NCBI GenBank assembly: GCA_003244035.1 | Contig: QHBV01000024.1 | Location: 6,703 to 24,934, forward strand | Length of the DNA: 18,232 nucleotides | Source: Solirubrobacterales bacterium | GTDB taxonomy: Bacteria > Actinomycetota > Thermoleophilia > Solirubrobacterales > Solirubrobacteraceae | Reading direction: 5' to 3' | Shown: positions 13,647-18,232 of the stretch, piece after piece | Layout of the letters: each line of letters begins with the position of its first letter | How positions within the stretch are numbered: the stretch's first letter is position 1 | Made by a program: the position numbers and the translations under genes | Notes under the pieces: model-generated | What the model saw: the letters and a program-made list of their open reading frames with translations, nothing else | Database searches by the model: none | What the model was told of the DNA's origin: nothing

Positions 13647-14603
13647 GTGAAAACGGACGGACGGCAACCGGGGCAGGGCAGGCCGCGCGGTCAGCGCGGG
13701 AGCAGTGATGGCCAGCCCGAGTGCGGCGGTGGCCAGCCCGAGAGCAACGTCGTGCGGCTTCCCGTCGACTGGCTGGGGCCCCGGGACGAGCTCGTGCCCT
13801 TTGGGCCGGCGGTGGCCGATCGCGAGGGGGCAGATCGCGACCCCGGGCGCGAGGGAGTCGATCGCGAGGGGGCCGATCGCGAGGGGGCCGATCGCGAGCG
13901 TCTCGAGTCCAGCGTCGTCGAGCTCACGCCGAGCTCACCGTCTCCTGCTGAAGGCTTCTGGGGCGAGGACTCGGACGCGATCCAGGATGCTCTGCAAGGG
14001 CCCGCCGTCACCCCAGCTCCCCCTCCCGCTTGCGCCGGCGACGATGCGCGCGTGGCATGCGCGCCCGCAGCCACCGCACGCCGGCTCCGCACCCGGATGC
14101 ACCGGCCGCCGCTTCGCCGCGCGCACGCCGGCAATCTGATCGTCGCCGGCACGATCGCGATCGCCTGCGGGGGGCTGGCGATCCGAGCGCTGGGAGAGGC
14201 GCCGGGCGGGCATCCGGGCGGCGCTCCGCTGAGAGCCGCCAGCGGGGCGGGGAGAACGCTCAGCCTACGGATACCTGAGGTTCTCGCGCGCGTACCGACG
14301 CGCGCGCGCGCGAGCGGCAGCGGGCATCTCCGCCGTGTCATGCTCCACCGCGACACCCGAAGGCGGGGACGCGCAGCCGCCAGCTCGCCGGCGCCGGCGG
14401 CCAACGCGGATACGTACGCGGCCTACCACCACAGCGTCGCGCCATCGGCTTCCGGCCAGACCGTGCAGGCGCCCGCTGCGCCGAGCGGCGAGGGGACCCC
14501 GAGCACGCGCGCAGGGCCGGAGCCGGGGCCGGGCGGCGGGGACAGCCGGCCGGCGGGGCCGGTCGGGCCGAGTGCTCCGTTCGGACCGGGGCTGCTCGGA
14601 TGA
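13647..14603 (+). CDS. Single-pass membrane protein with low-complexity flanks, function unknown
   Basis: The protein has 318 residues from GTG at 13647, the only plausible in-frame start after an upstream TAG. An N-terminal charged region includes 'VVRLPVDWLGPRDELVPFGP' (35-54), an Asp/Arg/Glu repeat 'DREGA' (about 58-85), and 'SPAEGFWGEDSD' (AEGFWG at 101-106). A basic stretch ('RRLRTRMHRPPLRRAH') precedes one membrane helix (about 162-182, 'NLIVAGTIAIACGGLAI'). By the positive-inside rule the N-terminal part is cytoplasmic and the Pro/Gly/Ala-rich C-terminal part is outside. No known domain is recognised. The shared FWG motif and divergent arrangement tie it to the HTH protein, possibly as a membrane-bound regulator or anchor (inference). 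There is no convincing ribosome binding site. Confidence 0.75.
   Translation: MKTDGRQPGQGRPRGQRGSSDGQPECGGGQPESNVVRLPVDWLGPRDELVPFGPAVADREGADRDPGREGVDREGADREGADRERLESSVVELTPSSPSPAEGFWGEDSDAIQDALQGPAVTPAPPPACAGDDARVACAPAATARRLRTRMHRPPLRRAHAGNLIVAGTIAIACGGLAIRALGEAPGGHPGGAPLRAASGAGRTLSLRIPEVLARVPTRARASGSGHLRRVMLHRDTRRRGRAAASSPAPAANADTYAAYHHSVAPSASGQTVQAPAAPSGEGTPSTRAGPEPGPGGGDSRPAGPVGPSAPFGPGLLG
13818..13901. repeat. 15-bp tandem repeat encoding DREGA units
   Basis: The unit GATCGCGAGGGGGCC occurs perfectly twice in tandem (13860-13889), once with one change (13818-13832), and partly at 13833-13859 and 13890-13901. In the protein this is 'DREGA' repeated, a highly charged spacer in the cytoplasmic region. 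The exact copies suggest recent slippage expansion. Confidence 0.85.
14283..14312. repeat. Alternating CG tract with inverted repeat inside the membrane-protein gene
   Basis: CTCGCGCGCG (14283-14292) and CGCGCGCGAG (14303-14312) are perfect inverted copies. The right side includes 12 bp of uninterrupted alternating CG (14299-14310). It encodes part of 'VLARVPTRARASGSG' in the outer domain. It could form a hairpin or Z-DNA, but may only reflect Ala/Arg codon use. Confidence 0.6.
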
Positions 14604-14605
14604 GA

Positions 14606-14628
14606 CGGGCGGCGCTGACGACCGCCCG
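14606..14628 (+). terminator. Possible terminator hairpin after the membrane-protein gene
   Basis: CGGGCGG, a 9-nt loop, then CCGCCCG forms a perfect 7-bp GC stem starting 3 nt after the TGA at 14603. A second small hairpin (GACGA-CT-TCGTC) follows at 14629-14640. No U-run follows; high-GC actinobacteria often lack one. Confidence 0.45.
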
Positions 14629-14714
14629 GACGACTTCGTCACGAGAGCGTCAAAACTCGAGCGCATCCTCCCCGGATGTGCTCCCATGTGCACCAAACAA
14701 GGAAGGGAACAGCA

Positions 14715-15170
14715 ATGAGCCGACTGCTTCGTCACCTGCGCGGTAACGCGATCGCCTATCTGGCCCTGTTCATCGCCCTGGGCGGCAGCAGCTACGCCGC
14801 CCTCGGCGATCCGATCGGGGGCAATCAGATCAAGAACCACGCGATCCAGCCGGTCAAGTTCGACCCGCACCTGATCGGCGGGGTCGTGCGGGTGTGGGCG
14901 GTCGTTGGCGCCGACGGGCGGCTGCTGAGCGGCTCGCCGGGGGCCGGCTCGGGCTACAACGGCCCAGGAGACCCTGGGACCTACGGGGTCGTCTGGCCGC
15001 GGCGGTATACGAAGCTCCAGCGCTGCGCCGCGACCGCCACGGTGATCACGCGGCCCTACGTCGACGGCTTTGCCGACGTCGAGCCCGCCGGCGATGGCGC
15101 CTTCGTCCACACCTATGACCCCCAGGGTCAGCGCGCCCCGCGGCCCTTCTCCGTGGTCATCGTCTGCTGA
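14715..15170 (+). CDS. Secreted or membrane-anchored protein with Thermoleophilia-type N-terminus
   Basis: The protein has 151 residues. It starts 'MSRLLRHLRGNAIAYLALFI' and continues 'ALGGSSYAA', a signal/anchor sequence I associate with many exported proteins of Solirubrobacterales and relatives. This is followed by 'GNQIKNHAIQPVKFD', a recurring element after that N-terminus. The mature part (about residues 58-151) has two Cys residues, 'RCAATATVI' and the C-terminal 'VVIVC', which could pair. Function is unknown. The ATG at 14715 is set by GGAAGGGAA about 5 nt upstream; the open frame extends upstream to 14676 but without signal character. The next secreted protein starts 7 nt after the stop, so the two form an operon. 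Confidence 0.88.
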   Translation: MSRLLRHLRGNAIAYLALFIALGGSSYAALGDPIGGNQIKNHAIQPVKFDPHLIGGVVRVWAVVGADGRLLSGSPGAGSGYNGPGDPGTYGVVWPRRYTKLQRCAATATVITRPYVDGFADVEPAGDGAFVHTYDPQGQRAPRPFSVVIVC

Positions 15171-15177
15171 GCTGGTG

Positions 15178-17136
15178 ATGGCGGTGCAGATCAGCATCAA
15201 GGCCCGGATCACGCTCGCGGCGCTCGCGCTGGCGCTCGCCTCGGCGCCGGCGCTCGCGATCGAGCCGGCGCTCGCGCGCGCGGGCGTGCTGTACCTGAGC
15301 TCGTGCTCGGGGTTTGGCGACTCGGGCGCCGACACGGACATCGGCGGGCTCGTCTGGGGACAGTCGAGCAGCGGCTCCTATAGCAACAGCAACCGCTGCG
15401 GGCAGGGGGGCTCGTTCGAGATCGACGACAACAACAGCTCAATCCGGGGGGCCGGCGCCGAGTGGGGCACGAGCGCGCCGGCCGGGATCGAGATCGTGCA
15501 CGCGTACACCCCCGCGGGCCACGTCCTTGTCAACTCGCAGGCCGCGGCGCAGGGCTACCGGGTGGACTTCTTCTGGGCGGGCGGAACGCAGACGATCACC
15601 CCCGCAAGCTCGCCGATCAACGCGGGCATCGGCCCGAGCCCCTACTTCGGCTTTCAGGCCTACTGCGCCAGCAGCTCGTGCAAGCCGCTGAAGGGTCAGC
15701 TGCTCGACATCAGCGCGGTCCAGCTGCAGGGGATGGACACCACCCCGCCGGCGATCGCCGCCGTGGGTGCCGACAACCTCTGGTATCAGAGTGGCCATTA
15801 CGTGCGCGGGGGCGGCTGGCCCACGTCGTTTCAGGCCAGCGCCGCCGCCGGCGTATGCGCGATGGTCGAGCAGGTCGACGGGCGCACGATCGTCGGGCCG
15901 AGCGATCCCTACCCCAACGGGCACAGCTGGACGCAGTGCCCGACGCCGGTGACCATGAGCCAGGCGATCGACACCACGCAGTACCCCAACGGGCCGCTGT
16001 CGCTGACGCTCGCCGCGCACGACGCCGCGAGCCCGGCCAACACGGCCGGCGCCACCCACGACATGTATGTCGATAACACGCCGGTCACCCTGGCCCTGAG
16101 CGGGCCGACCGACGCGCCCTCCACAGCCGGAACGCAGTACGTGAGCGCAGTCGCCGCGGCCGGGCCCAGCGGCGTACACGGGATCGCGTGCTCGGTGGAC
16201 GGCGGCCCCTATCGGGGCTACCCAGGCGCGAGCGCTCAGGTCCCGGTGCAGGGACTCGGCCAGCACCAGGTGCTGTGCGTCGCCTCCAACAACGCATTCA
16301 ACGTCTACAGCAAGGCGGCGGTCTCACCGACCGAGAGCTGGAGCCTCGGCATCCGCGAGCCGACCGTGATCGGCGCCTCGTTCATGCAAGTCGGCGGGCT
16401 GCACTGCTCGCGGCACACCGAGCGCATCTACGTACCCGGGCACCCCGTCAAGCGCCGGCTCCACGGCAAGCTCGTCTACCTCCGGCGAGCCGGGCATTTC
16501 CACACCGTCAAGGTCCTGCGCTGCTCCGCCCCCAAAGTCAGCACCCACACGACCGAGCGCGTCGCCCTCGGCCATCGGACGACTGTCAGCGGGGAGCTGC
16601 TCGCACGCGACGGAACCGCTCTCGGCGACCAGGGCGTCCGAATCATGACCGCTCCGGACAACGGCGCCGGTCAGTTCAGCCAAGCGGCGAGCGCGACCAC
16701 GGGCACCGACGGCAGCTGGTCGGCGACGCTGCCGCCGGGACCGTCGCGGCTCGTCGAAGCACAGTACGGAGGTGGTGCAGCAGCCGAGCCCTCGACCTCG
16801 GCGCCGATCCACATCGTCGTACCGGCCTCGGCCCAGATCGAAATCCATCCGCACCGCACCCACTGGGGAGGAACGATCACGATCAGCGGACGGCTGGCGG
16901 GCGGCTACGTTCCGCCTGCGGGCGAGCTCGTCGTCCTGCGGATCGGCTGGTCGAGCGGCTCGACCGAGATCGGCCACCTCTACGCCGGCTCCGACGGGCG
17001 CTTTCGCACGAAGTACACCTTCCTGCGCGGCAGGGGCAGCGAGACCTACCGGCTGTGGGCGCAGACGGCCGCCGAGAGCGACTATCCGTACGCACCTGCG
17101 AGCAGCACAAAGGTCACCGTCAGGGTCGGCCCCTGA
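15178..17136 (+). CDS. Large secreted protein with Ig-like C-terminal domains, function unknown
   Basis: The protein has 652 residues. The signal peptide 'KARITLAALALALASAPALA' ends in an ALA cleavage site near residue 27. The first mature region (about 35-180, 'SSCSGFGDSGADTDIGGLVW') is Gly/Ser/Asn-rich with paired Cys and looks like a beta-sandwich domain. A 'DTTPPAIAAVG' linker (about 187) leads to a second beta-rich, Cys-containing segment, and 'DNTPVTLALSGP' (about 298) to a third. Two Ig-like or carboxypeptidase-regulatory-like domains close the protein (about 460-550 and 552-652, 'TTVSGELLARDGT' and 'ITISGRLAGG'). No membrane anchor or sortase signal is present, so it is probably released or wall-associated. 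The start at 15178 (GTG at 15175 also possible) fits the signal peptide; an upstream extension to 15070 overlaps the preceding gene and is rejected. Confidence 0.85.
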   Translation: MAVQISIKARITLAALALALASAPALAIEPALARAGVLYLSSCSGFGDSGADTDIGGLVWGQSSSGSYSNSNRCGQGGSFEIDDNNSSIRGAGAEWGTSAPAGIEIVHAYTPAGHVLVNSQAAAQGYRVDFFWAGGTQTITPASSPINAGIGPSPYFGFQAYCASSSCKPLKGQLLDISAVQLQGMDTTPPAIAAVGADNLWYQSGHYVRGGGWPTSFQASAAAGVCAMVEQVDGRTIVGPSDPYPNGHSWTQCPTPVTMSQAIDTTQYPNGPLSLTLAAHDAASPANTAGATHDMYVDNTPVTLALSGPTDAPSTAGTQYVSAVAAAGPSGVHGIACSVDGGPYRGYPGASAQVPVQGLGQHQVLCVASNNAFNVYSKAAVSPTESWSLGIREPTVIGASFMQVGGLHCSRHTERIYVPGHPVKRRLHGKLVYLRRAGHFHTVKVLRCSAPKVSTHTTERVALGHRTTVSGELLARDGTALGDQGVRIMTAPDNGAGQFSQAASATTGTDGSWSATLPPGPSRLVEAQYGGGAAAEPSTSAPIHIVVPASAQIEIHPHRTHWGGTITISGRLAGGYVPPAGELVVLRIGWSSGSTEIGHLYAGSDGRFRTKYTFLRGRGSETYRLWAQTAAESDYPYAPASSTKVTVRVGP

Positions 17137-17219
17137 GACGTGTTCTTCTCTTGCGCGCCCTCGCCTGCCGACCGCCAGGGGCGCACGACTCGGGGTAGGC
17201 AATCCAGGCGCCTGAGAAG

Positions 17220-17225
17220 TAGACT
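17220..17225 (+). promoter_or_regulatory. Probable -10 element of the toxin-antitoxin operon
   Basis: TAGACT ends 7 nt before the ATG at 17233. No Shine-Dalgarno lies between, so transcription probably starts at or next to the A of ATG (leaderless). No clear -35 is present. The antitoxin would be expected to autoregulate by binding around this site; no clear operator palindrome is visible. Confidence 0.5.
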
Positions 17226-17232
17226 TGTTTGG

Positions 17233-17472
17233 ATGAGTACCACCATCAGGGTGAGCGAGCGGACCCATGATCGCTTCGCCACGATGGCGCAGACAACCGG
17301 TCGCCCCATGACTCAGTTGGTCGACGATGCGGCCGATGCGTTGGAACGTCGGATGTTCTTCGACCAGCTGTCTGCTCGTTACGGGGCACTGCGAGCCGAC
17401 GCGAGCGCATGGAGCGAGGTCGAGACCGAGCGCACCGTTGAGAGCGGAGCACTGCAAGACCGCTCACCGTGA
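17233..17472 (+). CDS. Ribbon-helix-helix antitoxin, MazE/CopG type
   Basis: The protein has 79 residues. The N-terminal 'TTIRVSERTHDRFATMAQ' then 'TTGRPMTQLVDDAADALERR' is a ribbon-helix-helix DNA-binding fold (beta strand 3-7, helices about 9-18 and 24-40). The acidic C-terminal half, 'MFFDQLSARYGALRADASAW' onward, is the expected toxin-wrapping tail of actinobacterial MazE-like antitoxins. It precedes the MazF-like toxin with a 4-nt overlap (GTGA), the standard antitoxin-first arrangement. Function: neutralise the toxin and repress the operon. The ATG at 17233 is chosen over an upstream extension because the ribbon strand begins immediately after it. Confidence 0.9.
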   Translation: MSTTIRVSERTHDRFATMAQTTGRPMTQLVDDAADALERRMFFDQLSARYGALRADASAWSEVETERTVESGALQDRSP

Positions 17473-17807
17473 ACCCTCGTAAGGGGGAGGTATGGCTGGT
17501 CGACTTCGGCAATCCAGTCGGCCGAGAGCAGTCCGGCAGGCGACCCGCAGTCGTCGTCTCACCGGACCCGCTGAACGACAGTCACGCTGGCGTCGTGATC
17601 GTCGTCCCGACCACGACCACCCTTCGCGAGCTACCTTCGCATGTCGAGATCGAGCCCAATGGCTCGGGGCTCGACGAGGTGAGCTACGCGAAATGCGAGG
17701 ACCTCAAGTCCGTCTCCTCGCTGCGCCTGATCGGACGGCTCGGCGTCGTCAATGACGAAGTCAGATTCCGCGTCGGCCGCGCACTGCGTTTCCTACTCGA
17801 CCTCTGA
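17469..17807 (+). CDS. MazF/PemK-family endoribonuclease toxin
   Basis: The protein has 112 residues, normal for MazF. Family marks in order: 'KGEVWLVDFGNPVGREQSG' (the first beta strand and loop with the conserved Gly-Glu and Arg), 'RRPAVVVSPD', 'VVIVVPTTTTLRELPSHVEI' with the conserved Thr run, and 'YAKCEDLKSVSSLRLIGRLG', which carries the Asp/Leu-Lys and 'R' positions of the fold. MazF toxins cut mRNA or other RNA at short sequence motifs when freed from the antitoxin. The gene starts with GTG inside the antitoxin stop region, so it is translationally coupled. No damage to the reading frame is seen, so the pair is probably functional. Confidence 0.93.
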   Translation: MNPRKGEVWLVDFGNPVGREQSGRRPAVVVSPDPLNDSHAGVVIVVPTTTTLRELPSHVEIEPNGSGLDEVSYAKCEDLKSVSSLRLIGRLGVVNDEVRFRVGRALRFLLDL

Positions 17808-18032
17808 GATCCCGAGTCGTGGCAAGCGCCGCGAGCGTCGCCCGGGCCGTGCGACCGGGGCCGGCGATCTCGTCGCAGCGGCTGGATCAGGACGCCGGCC
17901 AGCGCGGTCAGGGCCGTGATCGCGGCGCTCAACGCGATGCCCTCGGCGGCGTGGGTGGCACCGACGACGCTCGGCCGCGCCGAGCGCGACGGTGTCCGGG
18001 ACCAGCAGCAGCGAAGGGCGCGAGATGCGCGC

Positions 18033-18038
18033 TAAGCT
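18033..18038 (+). promoter_or_regulatory. Probable -10 element of the tatA-like gene
   Basis: TAAGCT ends 8 nt before the GTG at 18047, with no Shine-Dalgarno between. This matches the leaderless layout seen at other starts in the window. The GTG at 18041 is only 2 nt from the hexamer and is less likely. Confidence 0.42.
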
Positions 18039-18046
18039 CCGTGGCT

Positions 18047-18232
18047 GTGATCGGTGACATCCTCCAGCCAACGCACCTGCTCTTCATCCTGGTGATCGCG
18101 CTGCTCGTGCTCGGGCCAAAGCGGCTGCCAGAGGTCGGCCGCTCGCTGGGCCGGGGGCTTCGCGACTTCAAGGTCGCGCTCAGCAGCGATGAGCACGACG
18201 ACGAAGCGCCGGCCCCGGCGAGCCCGCCGGCC
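18047..18232 (+). CDS. tatA: Sec-independent protein translocase TatA/TatE-type component (cut by window edge)
   Basis: Sixty-two residues are visible from GTG at 18047. A short hydrophobic N-terminal helix ('THLLFILVIALLVL') is followed by the hinge 'GPKRLPEVGRSLGRGLRDFK' and an acidic, then Ala/Pro-rich tail. This is the classic TatA/B layout: a membrane helix, a Gly-Pro hinge and an amphipathic helix. The 'LGPKRLPEVGRSLGRGLRDFK' pattern is common to TatA and TatB. The short helix and Phe-Lys after the hinge favour TatA/E, but TatB is not excluded because the C-terminus is missing. It forms part of the twin-arginine protein export pore in the cytoplasmic membrane. Confidence 0.88.
   Translation, partial: MIGDILQPTHLLFILVIALLVLGPKRLPEVGRSLGRGLRDFKVALSSDEHDDEAPAPASPPA

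Noticed and set aside
15070..15177. N-terminal extension of the large secreted protein beginning at 15070
   Set aside because: It overlaps the end of the preceding gene in another frame and lacks signal character. The ATG at 15178 is followed at once by a good signal peptide.
17155..17187. Imperfect GC hairpin after the large secreted protein (GCGCCCT with AGGGGCGC)
   Set aside because: The stem needs a bulged G, has a long loop and no U-run. It is not strong enough to call a terminator.
17870..17968. Minus-strand 'THAAEGIALSAAITALTALA' followed by a basic tail, resembling the last helix of a major facilitator transporter
   Set aside because: It is a single hydrophobic stretch with no start and nothing transporter-like upstream. 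It could be a remnant, but the support is too thin.

Overview
The window is high-GC DNA with dense, actinobacterial-style coding. The organism is most likely a member of the Thermoleophilia (Solirubrobacterales or a relative). This is an inference, resting mainly on the N-terminal signature 'LRGNAIAYLALFIALGGSSYA' of the gene at 14715, a pattern I associate with secreted proteins of that group. Frequent GTG starts and many probable leaderless starts fit the same picture. Everything here comes from reading the sequence; no database search was run.

Layout. At the left edge, on the minus strand, a beta-phosphoglucomutase-type HAD hydrolase is translationally coupled to a glycoside hydrolase family 65 enzyme that runs off the window, giving a disaccharide phosphorolysis module. 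A universal stress protein (plus) and a small Cys/His-rich DUF2180-like protein (minus) follow, converging. From about 1934 to 2969 is a gene-poor decay zone holding a LuxR-type helix-turn-helix fragment and a possible lipoprotein remnant, next to a tRNA-Phe(GAA) gene on the minus strand. From 3089 to 7847 is an export-type unit: an ABC ATPase, an 846-residue FtsX/MacB-type permease, and a DUF3352-like lipoprotein. It converges, with an 8-nt overlap, on a DEAD/DEAH helicase of the MrfA(YprA)/Hrq1 type (minus). The helicase is divergent from a HAD-IIB phosphatase (plus) across a very short spacer.

From 11034 to 12449 (minus) are gpsA (glycerol-3-phosphate dehydrogenase) and a 62-residue protein with a good ribosome binding site. 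From 12691 to 14603 is a divergent locus that I cannot assign to a described system. A small excisionase/MerR-like DNA-binding protein is coupled to a 160-residue helical protein, and a single-pass membrane protein is transcribed away from them. The DNA-binding protein and the predicted cytoplasmic part of the membrane protein share an 'AExFWG' motif. This is the best candidate here for something new.

After that come two secreted proteins in tandem (14715 to 17136), a MazEF-like toxin-antitoxin pair (17233 to 17807), and the start of a TatA/E-type translocase gene cut by the right edge.

Regulatory pattern. Several starts (3089, 6384, 12449, 17233, 18047) lie 6 to 9 nt after a TANNNT hexamer and lack a convincing Shine-Dalgarno, which is the layout of leaderless mRNAs. 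Other genes (1161, 1933, 11222, 13535, 14715) have clear purine-rich ribosome binding sites. Two divergent pairs (10134/10161 and 13535/13647) have -10-like hexamers that overlap on opposite strands.
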